From Microbacterium sp. Leaf159 (GTDB taxonomy: Bacteria > Actinomycetota > Actinomycetes > Actinomycetales > Microbacteriaceae), in NCBI RefSeq assembly GCF_001423615.1, contig NZ_LMOU01000002.1:687865-751864 (forward strand): a stretch of DNA of 64,000 nucleotides, given 5' to 3'. The notes under the pieces were generated by a model that was not told the origin of the DNA, searched no databases, and saw only the letters and a list, made by a program, of their open reading frames with translations. The first letter of the stretch is position 1. The number at the start of each line of letters is the position of its first letter. Made by a program: the position numbers and the translations under genes. Shown piece after piece: positions 42,662-51,249 of the stretch.

Positions 42662-44325
42662 GCGCTCACCCCCAGCTCGACGACGTGGTCGGCGATCGCC
42701 CTGGCCGAGCGGCGGTGCGATACGAGGAGGATCGTGGCCCCGGCATCCGCCCGCGCGCGCAGCGACGCCCAGAGCCGCTCTTCGGTGTCGGGGTCGAGCG
42801 CGCTGGAGGGCTCATCGAGTGCCAGCACAGCATCCGGTCGCCCGGCATGCCGATACAGCGCCCGCGCGACCGCGACCCGCTGCGCCTGCCCGCCCGAGAG
42901 CCCGCTCCCCTGCACACCCAGCTCGAGCGCCGGGTCGAGGTCGTTCGCGCAGGCGTCATCGAGGGCATGGCGGATGCCGTCGGCATCCGGCGCCTCATCG
43001 CCCAGCGCCACATTGGCCGCGATCGTGCCGCGGCTCAGCTGGGGGCGCTGTCCGCTCCAGGCCAACCAGTCCGACGGTGCGACCTCGCGCACATCGACGC
43101 CGCCGACCGTGGCAGAGCCCTCGAACTCGACCGCACCCCGCAGAGCCGCGAGCAGACTCGACTTGCCCGCGCCGCTCGGCCCCTCGATCAGCGTGAGGGT
43201 TCCGGGTGTTGCGGTGAACGAGACCGGCGGCAGATCGCGCACCCGCAGCTCGGCGACGACCAGGTCTCGCGCGTTCGCGGTTCGCAATTCAGCATGAACG
43301 CCACCGCGACCGGCGGTCAGCCCACCAGACGACCCGGTGTCGGCATCGCGTGCTGAATCGTGAACACCGCCGGCCCGAGCCTCGGCCGCATCCAGCACCT
43401 CGAACACATCCTCCGTGGCCGCAACGCCCTCGGACGCGGCGTGGAACTGCACCCCGACCTGCCGGATCGGCAGGAACGTCTCGGGAGCGAGCAGCAGCAC
43501 GAACAGACCGACCTCGAGCGACAGGTCGCCCGACAGCAGCCGGAACCCGACCGCGACCGCGATCAACGCCACGGCGAGCGAGGCCAGCAACTCCATCGCG
43601 AAACCCGAGAGGAACGAGAACCGCAGCACCTTCATGGTCTCGCGACGATACTCATCGGCCGTGGCCTCGATCTGCGCGGCTGCCCGGCGCTCGCGCCCGA
43701 ACAGACGCAGCGTCGAGAGCCCCTGCACGGTGTCGGCGAACCGCGTCGCGAGGCGCTGCAGCGTCTGCCACTGCTTGCGCTGCACCGTGCGGGTGGCGAT
43801 GCCGATCAGGATCAGGAACAGCGGGATGAGCGGCAGCGTGATGAGCGCCGTCAGTCCGCTCGGCCAGTCCTGCCACCACATCACCGCGAGCAGCACCGGC
43901 GTCGCGATGACCGTGAGCACGAGCTGCGGAATGTACCGGGCGAAGTACGCGTCGAGCGCTTCGAGCCCATGCCCCGCCGTCACGGCGAGCCCTGCCTGAT
44001 TGCGCTGTGCGAGCCACCCCGGTCCGAGGCGGCCGACGGCGGCGATCAGCGCGGCACGCAGCTGCATCCCGGTCTTCGCCGCAGCGCGGGTTCCGGCGGC
44101 ATCCGAGGCGGCGATCAGCACTCCACGCAGCGCCGCGAGCCCGAGCAGCCACAGCAGTGTCGTCGTGACGTCGCGTCCGGCGAGCGCGCCGGTCACGGCA
44201 TCCGTCAGCATCCAGGCGAACGCGACCGTCACCGCCGTCTGCAGGACGCCGATCGCGCCCGACAGCAGCAGGAATCCGCGGGCCGCGCTCGCGTATCGCA
44301 GCAGACGGATGTCGACCGGCTTCAC
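42658..44325 (-). CDS. cydD: Thiol reductant ABC exporter subunit CydD
   Basis: 555 residues from GTG at 44325 (GAGGGGA upstream). Six spans with NQAGLAVTAGHGLEALDAYF and the cytoplasmic loop LQRLATRFADTVQGLSTLRL, then an ATPase domain: Walker A GPSGAGKSS, signature LSGGQAQRVAVARAL, Walker B VLALDEPSSALD. It forms a heterodimer with CydC and lies after cydAB in the order cydA-B-D-C, separated from cydB by a long hairpin. Confidence 0.93.
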   Translation of the reverse strand: MKPVDIRLLRYASAARGFLLLSGAIGVLQTAVTVAFAWMLTDAVTGALAGRDVTTTLLWLLGLAALRGVLIAASDAAGTRAAAKTGMQLRAALIAAVGRLGPGWLAQRNQAGLAVTAGHGLEALDAYFARYIPQLVLTVIATPVLLAVMWWQDWPSGLTALITLPLIPLFLILIGIATRTVQRKQWQTLQRLATRFADTVQGLSTLRLFGRERRAAAQIEATADEYRRETMKVLRFSFLSGFAMELLASLAVALIAVAVGFRLLSGDLSLEVGLFVLLLAPETFLPIRQVGVQFHAASEGVAATEDVFEVLDAAEARAGGVHDSARDADTGSSGGLTAGRGGVHAELRTANARDLVVAELRVRDLPPVSFTATPGTLTLIEGPSGAGKSSLLAALRGAVEFEGSATVGGVDVREVAPSDWLAWSGQRPQLSRGTIAANVALGDEAPDADGIRHALDDACANDLDPALELGVQGSGLSGGQAQRVAVARALYRHAGRPDAVLALDEPSSALDPDTEERLWASLRARADAGATILLVSHRRSARAIADHVVELGVSA

Positions 44326-44360
44326 CGTTCCATCCCCTCAGCCATGATCAGACAGGTCGC

Positions 44361-44417
44361 TCCGGTCGCAGGTCGTGCCGCTCCCCGACGAGGGAGGCGG
44401 CACGAACTGCGACCGGA
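44361..44417 (-). terminator. Long imperfect hairpin between cydB and cydD
   Basis: Arms 44361-44385 and 44392-44417 pair over about 25 bp with one bulge and one mismatch. It falls in the only sizeable gap of the cyd cluster and probably lowers cydDC expression relative to cydAB. Confidence 0.6.
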
Positions 44418-44431
44418 CCAGAAGCCGTGTC

Positions 44432-45454
44432 TCACGCGTGCGCCGGAGCCCCCTCGATCGAGCTGCGGGTGACCCTCTTGCGGAAGATCCAGTAGGTCCA
44501 CGTCTGGTACGCCAGCACGAGGGGCAGGGCGATCAGCGCGGTCCAACTCATGATCGTCAGCGTATACGGCGTGCTCGACGCGTTCTCGATCGTGAGGCTG
44601 AAGGCCGGGTCGATCGTCGACGGCATCACGTAGGGGAACAGCGCCGCGAACAGCATCACCACAGCGGATGCCACGGTCACAGCGCCCGCGGTGAACGCCC
44701 GTCCGTCGCGGCCGCGCAGCGAGAACAGCACCGATGCGATGAGCGCGAGGGCGGCGACGAGTCCGCATCCGACGACCATCCACAGCAGCGGCGCCTCGCG
44801 CCCGGCGGCCAGGACGACCGTCCAGATCACGGTGCCGGCCGCGGCGAGCACCGTGGGCCCTGCGGCGAGCTTCACCAGGCGACGAGCATCCGCGTGCACC
44901 TGTCCGTCGGTCTTGAGCGAGACGAAGAGCACGCCGTGCAGGAAGAAGAGCAGCAGCGTCGTGACGCCGACGAGCAGCGCATACGGGTTCAGCAGCGCGA
45001 AGAAGCCACCGACGTAGATGTGGTTCTCATCGATCGCCACCCCCTGCACGATGTTGCCGAACGCGACGCCCCAGAGCAGCGCCGGCACGGCCGAGCCGAT
45101 CACGATCATCCGGTCGAAGCCGCGCTTCCACTTCGCCGACTCGCGCTGGTGCCGGTACTCGAACGACACCCCGCGCAGGATCAGCGCGAGCAGGATCAGC
45201 AGCAGCGGCAGGTAGAACCCGCTGAACAGCGTCGCGTACCACTCGGGGAACGACGCGAACAGGCAGGCGCCGGCGACGATGACCCAGGTCTCGTTGAGAT
45301 CCCAGATCGGGCCGATCGTGTTGATCACCTGGCGACGCGAGACGTCGTTCTTGCCGAGGAACGGCAGCGACATGCCCACGCCGAAGTCGAATCCGTCGAG
45401 AACGAAGTAGCCGACGAAGAGGAAGGCGACGATCCAGAACCACATGTATTCCAT
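44432..45454 (-). CDS. cydB: Cytochrome bd ubiquinol/menaquinol oxidase subunit II
   Basis: 340 residues with eight to nine spans. DGFDFGVGMSLPFLGKNDVS near the N-terminus and GPIWDLNETWVIVAGACLFA are the conserved CydB segments. It pairs with CydA to form the high-affinity terminal oxidase that couples quinol oxidation to oxygen reduction. It starts 14 nt after cydA and is translated from the same message. Confidence 0.95.
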   Translation of the reverse strand: MEYMWFWIVAFLFVGYFVLDGFDFGVGMSLPFLGKNDVSRRQVINTIGPIWDLNETWVIVAGACLFASFPEWYATLFSGFYLPLLLILLALILRGVSFEYRHQRESAKWKRGFDRMIVIGSAVPALLWGVAFGNIVQGVAIDENHIYVGGFFALLNPYALLVGVTTLLLFFLHGVLFVSLKTDGQVHADARRLVKLAAGPTVLAAAGTVIWTVVLAAGREAPLLWMVVGCGLVAALALIASVLFSLRGRDGRAFTAGAVTVASAVVMLFAALFPYVMPSTIDPAFSLTIENASSTPYTLTIMSWTALIALPLVLAYQTWTYWIFRKRVTRSSIEGAPAHA

Positions 45455-45468
45455 GACTGATCCCTTTC

Positions 45469-46884
45469 TCAGTACACGACAGACGGCAGCTGGGCCGTCT
45501 CCTCGTGGGGTTGTTCGTCGGTGTCAGGGCCCTTCTGCGCGGCCTTGATGATGAGGCGGATCTCGACCACGGCCAGCGCCGCATAGATCGCGGTGAAGGC
45601 GATCAGCGAGATGAGCACCTCGAGCCCGCTGACGCCCGGCGAGACGCCGTCCTGCGTGGTCATGAGCCCGAAGACGATCCAGGGCTGCCTGCCCATCTCG
45701 GTGAAGACCCAGCCCATGATGTTCGCGGCGAGCGCGAGGGGGAACGACCAGATCGCGAGCTTCCACATCCACTGCGCCGGGGGCTTCTTGGCGCCCTTGC
45801 GGGTCAGCCACAGGCCGACGACGGCGACGAGCGCTGCGGCGATGCCGAGGCCGATCATCCAGCGGAACGCCCAGTACGTGACCCAGAGGATCGGGGCGAA
45901 CTCGGTGAGCCCGGTGTCGGCGAACGTGGTGCTGTACTCGGCGTTGAGGTCGTTGATGCCGTGCACGCAGGCATCGAACGAGTGGGTCGACAGCAGCGAG
46001 AGCAGATACGGCACGCGGATCGAGAACAGCTCGGAGCTGCCGTCCGGGGTGCCCAGCGTGAAGATGCTGAAGGAGGCGTCGTAGCCGCAGACGGTGTTGA
46101 ACGTGGCTTCCGCCGCCGCCATCTTCATCGGCTGCGCCGCGTACATCGCGAGTCCCAGCTGGTCACCCGTGAGCACGACGCCGGCGGTGGAGACGATCAT
46201 CGCCCAGAGCCCGAACTTCAGCGAGATGCGCATCGTGTCGAAGTGCTGGCCGCGAGCGAGGTGCCAGGCCGACACGGAGATCACCACACCGGCGGCGAAC
46301 ATCAGCGCACCGAAGATCGTGTGCGGGAAGGCGGCGAGCGCGACGGGGTTCGTCAGCAGCGCCCAGAAGTCGGTGAGCTCCGCACGGTTCGTCTCGGGGT
46401 TGTAGACGTAGCCGACCGGGTTCTGCATGAACGCGTTGGCGGCGATGATGAAGTACGCCGACAGGATGCTGCCGATCGAGACGCACCAGATCGTGGCGAG
46501 GTGCAGTTTCTGCGGAAGCTTGTCCCAGCCGAAGATCCAGAGTCCGATGAACGTCGCCTCGAAGAAGAAGGCGAGCAGTCCCTCGAAGGCGAGCGGGGCG
46601 CCGAAGACGTCACCCACGAAGCGGGAGTAGTCCGACCAGTTCATGCCGAACTGGAACTCCTGCACGATGCCGGTCACGACACCCATGGCGAAGTTGATCA
46701 GGAAGATCTTGCCGAAGAACCGGGTCAGGTGCAGGTACTGCACCTTGCCGGTGCGCACCCACGCGGTCTGGAAGATCGCCGCGACCAGAGCCATGCCGAT
46801 CGTCAGCGGCACGAACAGGTAGTGGTAGACGGTCGTCAGACCGAACTGCCATCGAGACAGGACCAGCGGGTCTAGCCATTCCAT
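45469..46884 (-). CDS. cydA: Cytochrome bd ubiquinol/menaquinol oxidase subunit I
   Basis: 471 residues from the ATG at 46884 with AAGGAG 6 nt upstream; the longer frame to 46950 has no ribosome site. SRWQFGLTTVYHYLF holds the haem b595 His21, FGMNWSDYSRFVGDVFGAPL and GRQPWIVFGLM the other conserved haem/quinol regions. The Q-loop is the short form usual outside the enterobacteria. It is the first gene of cydABDC; a probable Fe-S regulator is encoded just upstream. Confidence 0.95.
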   Translation of the reverse strand: MEWLDPLVLSRWQFGLTTVYHYLFVPLTIGMALVAAIFQTAWVRTGKVQYLHLTRFFGKIFLINFAMGVVTGIVQEFQFGMNWSDYSRFVGDVFGAPLAFEGLLAFFFEATFIGLWIFGWDKLPQKLHLATIWCVSIGSILSAYFIIAANAFMQNPVGYVYNPETNRAELTDFWALLTNPVALAAFPHTIFGALMFAAGVVISVSAWHLARGQHFDTMRISLKFGLWAMIVSTAGVVLTGDQLGLAMYAAQPMKMAAAEATFNTVCGYDASFSIFTLGTPDGSSELFSIRVPYLLSLLSTHSFDACVHGINDLNAEYSTTFADTGLTEFAPILWVTYWAFRWMIGLGIAAALVAVVGLWLTRKGAKKPPAQWMWKLAIWSFPLALAANIMGWVFTEMGRQPWIVFGLMTTQDGVSPGVSGLEVLISLIAFTAIYAALAVVEIRLIIKAAQKGPDTDEQPHEETAQLPSVVY

Positions 46885-46993
46885 GTGCCACTCCTTCTTC
46901 GATGCCCTGGTTCTTCTGTGCGCCGGGTGCCACGCTAACGACGAGCCCACTGCCCCCGCGGGGCTGCAGACCGTGAATAAGACAGATGCTCGC

Positions 46994-47620
46994 CTAGGCG
47001 GCGGTCATCTCCGTCAGGCGCAGCTGTACCGTGCAATCCGCCGGGAGGGCGGTGGCGCGCACGGCCTCGGCAGCGAGCGGCCCACCGGCTTCGGTGAGCA
47101 CCCCCTGCATGAGGCCGAGGTGCACGGTGCACAGCATCGGACGGTCTTCGGCGCGACCCGCGGCGTGCGGGCACGGGCTGAGATCGACGGTGAGCTGCTC
47201 GTCATCGACGACGGGCTCGAAGCCGCTCTCCTCCAAGTGTTCGATCAGGGCGTCCAGCTGGTAGGTCGCGTCGCGACCCAGAGCGGATGCGGATGCCGGG
47301 AGCACGCGACGCAGCAGGTCGCCGCGCTCGGCTGCGGCCTTGGCCTTGTTGCGGGCGATGGGACTGGATGCATCCGCGGTGCCGGTCGCGGCGCTGTAGA
47401 GCGTGCGCGGACGGCCGCGGGTGGTGCGGTGCTCGCTGGCCTGGATGACGTAGCCACCCTCGATCAGGCGCTGCAGGTGCTCGCGCACCGTGTTGGGATG
47501 CAGCCCCGTGGCGTCGCACAGCTCGCCGATGGTGCGATCCGCACGCGTCTGCACGAGGTGCAGGAGCTGCACCCGTGAGAACGTCGAGATCGGCCCGCAG
47601 ACGGGCCCGCCATTGGCCAT
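46994..47620 (-). CDS. Winged-helix regulator with C-terminal cysteines (SufR-like)
   Basis: 208 residues. The HTH at about 15-60 (TIGELCDATGLHPNTVREHL) with wing RTTRGRPRTLY is ArsR/SufR-type. The C-terminal half has CPHAAGRAEDRPMLC and a further Cys in LPADC: a C-x13-C-x31-C arrangement resembling the 4Fe-4S cluster ligands of SufR. It lies 109 nt upstream of cydA on the same strand, suggesting that it senses oxygen or redox state and controls cytochrome bd. Cluster binding is inference. Confidence 0.8.
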   Translation of the reverse strand: MANGGPVCGPISTFSRVQLLHLVQTRADRTIGELCDATGLHPNTVREHLQRLIEGGYVIQASEHRTTRGRPRTLYSAATGTADASSPIARNKAKAAAERGDLLRRVLPASASALGRDATYQLDALIEHLEESGFEPVVDDEQLTVDLSPCPHAAGRAEDRPMLCTVHLGLMQGVLTEAGGPLAAEAVRATALPADCTVQLRLTEMTAA

Positions 47621-47720
47621 GACTCCAGTATTCCGTGGCCGCTGCGCGACATCGAGCTATTCGGCCGTGAATAATGCCCGAGGCGATAGGGATGTCTGAT
47701 CTCGGCGATAGCCTGGCTGC

Positions 47721-49088
47721 ATGGCAACCCGAAAACCCGCCCCTCCCGCGTACGTCTGCACCGAGTGCGGGTGGACGACGGCGAAGTGGGTGGGTCGCTG
47801 TGCCGAATGCCAGCAGTGGGGCACGGTGCAGGAGCAGGGCGCCCAGACCGGCATCCTGAGCCGCATCACCCCGCTCGCGCCGACCGCGGCGAAGGCCGCA
47901 CGGCCGATCACGCAGATCACCACAGAAGACGCTCCCCGCCGCACGAGCGGTGTGGGCGAGTTCGACCGGGTGCTCGGCGGCGGCATCGTGCCGGGTGCGG
48001 CGATCCTGCTGAGCGGCGAGCCCGGCGTCGGCAAATCGACGCTGCTGCTCGAGGTCGCAGCGCAAGCCGCGCGCTCCGGCCGTCGGGTGCTCTACGCCAG
48101 CGCCGAGGAGTCCCCCGCGCAGGTGCGTCTGCGGGCCGAGCGCACCGGAGCACTGCACGACGAGCTCTACCTCGCGAGCGAGACCGACCTCGCGACGATC
48201 CTCGGCCATATCGACGAGGTGGCACCGCAGCTCGTGATCGTCGACTCGGTGCAGACTGTGTCGTCGTCGCTGATCGACGGTGCCGCCGGCCAGCCGAGCC
48301 AGGTGCGCGAGGTCGCGGCGACGCTGATCCGCGTCGCGAAAGACCGCGGCCTGCCCGTCATCCTCGTCGGCCATGTGACGAAAGACGGCACCGTGGCCGG
48401 GCCCCGTGTGCTCGAGCACCTGGTCGACGTGGTGTGCCACTTCGAGGGCGACCGGCAGACGTCACTGCGCTTCATCCGGGCGTTGAAGAACCGATTCGGC
48501 CCCACCGATGAGGTCGGATGCTTCGAGATGACGGGGGCGGGCATCTCCGAGGTTCCCGATCCCTCGGGTCTCTTCCTCTCGCAGGGCGAGACGGAGCCGG
48601 GCACGTGCGTCGCCATCTCGCTCGAGGGCCGCAGGGCGCTCCCTGTCGAGGTGCAGGCGCTGACGATCAACACCACCGCGCCGAACCCCCGCCGTGTGGT
48701 GCACGGACTCGATTCCTCCCGTGTGGCGATGGTGCTGGCGATCCTCGAACGACGAGCGCACATCAAGACCAGCAATCTCGACGTCTACGTCTCGACCGTC
48801 GGCGGTGTGCGCTTCACCGAACCTGCCGCCGACCTCGCGATCGCGATCGCCGTGGCGGGGTCGATCCAGCAGATCTCCGTGCCGCGCACGGTCGCGGCGG
48901 TCGGAGAGCTCAGCCTCGCCGGTGAGATCCGGCCGGTCACGCAGTCGGCGCAGCGCCGCTCAGAGGCGTCGCGACTCGGCTACGAGCAGGTGGTCGACGA
49001 CCGTTCGAAGACGCTGCGCGCGGCGCTCAACGACGTCCGCTCGCGCAACACCACGCGTCGCAGCGAAGCCGACATCCCGCCGTTCTGA
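47721..49088 (+). CDS. radA: DNA repair protein RadA (Sms)
   Basis: 455 residues. Zinc finger CTECG...CAEC (Cys13, 16, 27, 30), RecA-like ATPase with Walker A GEPGVGKST (99-107), the RadA-specific KNRFG motif, and a C-terminal Lon-like domain (VAAVGELSLAGEIRPV). RadA is a branch-migration helicase for recombination. The ATG at 47721 follows TAGCCT (47709-47714) by 6 nt with no ribosome site: leaderless. Confidence 0.96.
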   Translation: MATRKPAPPAYVCTECGWTTAKWVGRCAECQQWGTVQEQGAQTGILSRITPLAPTAAKAARPITQITTEDAPRRTSGVGEFDRVLGGGIVPGAAILLSGEPGVGKSTLLLEVAAQAARSGRRVLYASAEESPAQVRLRAERTGALHDELYLASETDLATILGHIDEVAPQLVIVDSVQTVSSSLIDGAAGQPSQVREVAATLIRVAKDRGLPVILVGHVTKDGTVAGPRVLEHLVDVVCHFEGDRQTSLRFIRALKNRFGPTDEVGCFEMTGAGISEVPDPSGLFLSQGETEPGTCVAISLEGRRALPVEVQALTINTTAPNPRRVVHGLDSSRVAMVLAILERRAHIKTSNLDVYVSTVGGVRFTEPAADLAIAIAVAGSIQQISVPRTVAAVGELSLAGEIRPVTQSAQRRSEASRLGYEQVVDDRSKTLRAALNDVRSRNTTRRSEADIPPF

Positions 49089-49125
49089 GTCCGCGGCGAC
49101 CGCAGGGTCGCGGGCGCCACCGCGC

Positions 49126-49536
49126 TCAGGCGTCGAGGGCCCTGAGCAGCTCGTCGGGCGAGGCCTGCATCGGATGCGGCCCCGCGATGTCGAGGAAGAC
49201 CGTCGTGATCGGGTGCGCGACCAGGAACTTGCGCAGCCAATCGGCGGTGTAGATGCCCACCCCCGGCGGCAGGTTGTCGGGCTTGTTCTTCGCATCGCTG
49301 AACAGCAGAAGCGCCAAGTCGCCCGACTTCGGGTCGCGGTAGGTCCACACCTCGCCGCTGTCGAGCGGGTTGTCGCGGGCCCCGGGCTTCACGAGCGGCA
49401 CGACGGTGGTGCCGTGGCGCAGTGCCAGGGCGACCGCGGCAATGTCCTGCTTCTCCAGGGCCTGTGCGAGAGCATCCGACCGGAAATCCTCGGGCGCGGG
49501 CTTGTTCTTCGCGGACTTCGCCTTCTTCGATGCCAT
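49126..49536 (-). CDS. SseB-family N-terminal domain protein
   Basis: 136 residues from the ATG at 49536, 6 nt after a -10-like TATGCT (49548-49543), i.e. leaderless; an open frame continues to 49899 but contains an intrinsic terminator, so it is rejected. A lysine-rich start (ASKKAKSAKNK) is followed by the SseB domain (AVALALRHGTTVVPLV, then DLALLLFSDAKN). Function of these proteins in actinobacteria is unknown. Convergent with radA. Confidence 0.82.
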   Translation of the reverse strand: MASKKAKSAKNKPAPEDFRSDALAQALEKQDIAAVALALRHGTTVVPLVKPGARDNPLDSGEVWTYRDPKSGDLALLLFSDAKNKPDNLPPGVGIYTADWLRKFLVAHPITTVFLDIAGPHPMQASPDELLRALDA

Positions 49537-49624
49537 GCATCCAGCATATTCAGCCCGCGGCTGCCGCTCCCCGCGAATGCGGACGCTCACCGCGAAATCA
49601 GAGACGCGCGGGAGAGGCGCAGGA

Positions 49625-49768
49625 AAAGAAAAGGGCCCTCTCGAGTCCTCCATTGGGGACTGGGGTACTCGAGAGGGCCCGCGGACCCTCGGGGCGGCAT
49701 GTCGAAGCGCTGGGGACGCTGTGTTCGACGCCACTGGGGATGGCATGCGCCGCAAGTCTGCGAGGGTC
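49625..49768 (-). ncRNA. Candidate small RNA with two identical C-rich loops
   Basis: A promoter (-35 CTGACA 49803-49798, 17-nt spacer, -10 TACCAT 49780-49775) and an intrinsic terminator bound about 144 nt with no supported gene. The 5' end GACCCTCG (49768-49761) is complementary to CGAGGGTC (49691-49684). Inside are two hairpins with the identical loop TCCCCAG: stem AGCG/CGCT at 49706-49720 and stem GCCA/TGGC at 49730-49744. The terminator loop adds two more C-runs. This resembles actinobacterial 6C-type RNAs in idea; family membership is not established. Confidence 0.55.
49633..49680 (-). terminator. Intrinsic terminator of the candidate small RNA
   Basis: GGGCCCTCTCGAGT (14 bp, perfect) with a 20-nt loop, followed on the minus strand by TTTTCTTTTCC. 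Being upstream of the SseB-like gene, it cannot belong to that gene. Confidence 0.8.
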
Positions 49769-49899
49769 ACCTCAATGGTATCCCAAAGAACGGATGGTGT
49801 CAGCACCGAAACTGAGTGCAGGTCTGTATTCAAGACCTTTGGCCAATGCGGATGCGACGAGCGGCGCACTGCGCGACGCACCAGGCGCCGGCCGGGCAC

Positions 49900-50562
49900 T
49901 CAGTAGAGCAGGATCTGCTTGGTGGCCGCGCCCTTGAAGCCGCCGATCTCGACGGCCACGTGATACGACGCTCCCCCACCGGGAGCACGCGCACGGTTCT
50001 CCTGGGCGCAGGTCTCGACGCTCGACCGCGTGCGATCCCAGGTCACCGGAACCTTGCTCGTGACCGTCGCTCCGGCCGCCAGCGTGGCGATCATGCTGCT
50101 CGGGTTCTCCTGGCAGTCGGTCGAGCGCCACCACACGTCGGACCCGCTCGACACCGTGAGCACCTGGGTCGTCGACCCGACATCGATCGCGCAGTCCGTG
50201 GCTCCGCGGTTCGTCAGCGAGATCGACAGCTGCGGCAGGACTCCCGCCTGATACGTGTCGGCATCCGTCACCGCTGAGACCTCGACGTCCTGCGCTTCGC
50301 ACGCCACGATTCCCGGCGTCTCCTCGCTGGACGGCTCGGGCTCGGGAGCGGGCGACTCCGCAGCGGTCGGGTCGGGGGTCGTCGATGCCGTCGGAGTCGA
50401 CGAGGCGGAGGGCGTCGGCGACGGGGTCGCCTCCGTCGCACTCGCCCACGGTCGGGCGACGAGAAGCCACACCGCCGTCACGATGAACGCGACGAAGAGG
50501 ATCAGTGCGACGAGGGTCACCAGTCGCCGACGACGATAGACGGCGGCGGAGTGACGGGGCAT
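49900..50562 (-). CDS. Membrane-anchored extracellular protein with Ser/Thr/Pro linker
   Basis: 220 residues. One N-terminal span (LVTLVALILFVAFIVTAVWL, about 14-35), a low-complexity Pro/Ser/Thr linker (about 45-85), then an extracellular beta-rich domain with four cysteines (IVACEAQ, TDCAID, STDCQEN, VETCAQEN), similar in outline to DUF4232-type domains. The ATG follows TAACCT (50574-50569) by 6 nt, a leaderless start whose -10 box overlaps the argA stop codon. Function unknown. Confidence 0.8.
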   Translation of the reverse strand: MPRHSAAVYRRRRLVTLVALILFVAFIVTAVWLLVARPWASATEATPSPTPSASSTPTASTTPDPTAAESPAPEPEPSSEETPGIVACEAQDVEVSAVTDADTYQAGVLPQLSISLTNRGATDCAIDVGSTTQVLTVSSGSDVWWRSTDCQENPSSMIATLAAGATVTSKVPVTWDRTRSSVETCAQENRARAPGGGASYHVAVEIGGFKGAATKQILLY

Positions 50563-50571
50563 GAGTCCAGG

Positions 50572-51075
50572 TTAGTTGAGCCTTTTCAGCATCCTGGTGT
50601 TGCCGAGCGTGTTCGGCTTGACGTGCGCAAGGTCGAGGAACTCCTCGACACCGGCGTCACCGCTGCGCAGCAGCTGCGAATACACGTCGGGGTCGACGAC
50701 CTGCTCGCCGATGATCGAGTACCCGCGTCGACCGAAGAAATCGACCTCGAACGTGAGGCAGAACAGTCGGCTGAGACCCAGCTGCCTCGCCTGCTCCTCG
50801 AGAGCACCGACGATCGCGCCGCCGACGCCGTGATGCAGCCAGTCCGCACGGACCATCAGGGTGCGCACCTCGCCGAGGTCCTCCCAGAAGACGTGGAGTG
50901 CACCGCATCCGACCAGTTCGCCGTCGGCCTCGGCCACCACGAATTCCTGCACGGCGCCGTAGAGCACGGCGAGATCCTTGCCGAGGAGGATGCGCTGCTC
51001 GACCATCGGCTGCAGAAGATTCCGGATGCCGATGATGTCGGCGCTCCGCGCCGGCCGGACGATGTACTCGCTCAC
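50572..51075 (-). CDS. argA: Amino-acid N-acetyltransferase (short actinobacterial ArgA)
   Basis: 167 residues from GTG at 51075: TAGGCT (51088-51083) lies 7 nt before it, supporting a leaderless start and rejecting the open frame to 51204. A GNAT fold is visible: RPARSADIIGIRNLL, acetyl-CoA site VRADWLHHGVGGAIVGALE, and the typical C-terminal FDLAHVKPNT-like end (FLDLAHVKPNTLG). It resembles the short N-acetylglutamate synthase of mycobacteria (Rv2747 type), first step of arginine synthesis. Confidence 0.88.
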   Translation of the reverse strand: MSEYIVRPARSADIIGIRNLLQPMVEQRILLGKDLAVLYGAVQEFVVAEADGELVGCGALHVFWEDLGEVRTLMVRADWLHHGVGGAIVGALEEQARQLGLSRLFCLTFEVDFFGRRGYSIIGEQVVDPDVYSQLLRSGDAGVEEFLDLAHVKPNTLGNTRMLKRLN

Positions 51076-51128
51076 ATCGTCAAGCCTAGAACCCGTCACC
51101 TCCACAGACGCTGAAGCGGCCCCCACCC

Positions 51129-51189
51129 GTTCGAATCGCTCACTTTGCGGACAATCCGGCCCGAAACCTGCAAGGTGCGCGATTCGAAC
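51129..51189. repeat. 11-bp inverted repeat upstream of argA
   Basis: GTTCGAATCGC (51129-51139) and its exact complement (51179-51189) are separated by 39 nt. Located 41-101 nt upstream of the argA -10 box, it could be an operator pair or a structured leader; no factor is assigned. Confidence 0.45.
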
Positions 51190-51206
51190 GAAAGTCTCGG
51201 ACACGC

Positions 51207-51240
51207 AGAAGGGGCGGATGCCTCAGCATCCGCCCCTTCT
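51207..51240 (-). terminator. clpC terminator
   Basis: AGAAGGGGCGGATGC (51207-51221) pairs perfectly with 51226-51240 around CTCA, 10 nt past the clpC stop. Confidence 0.75.
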
Positions 51241-51249
51241 CTGATCAGG

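Noticed and set aside
49537..49899. Extension of the SseB-like frame upstream to 49899
   Set aside because: The extension contains a perfect intrinsic terminator with T-run and a promoter; the family domain begins after 49536, and a leaderless -10 precedes that ATG.
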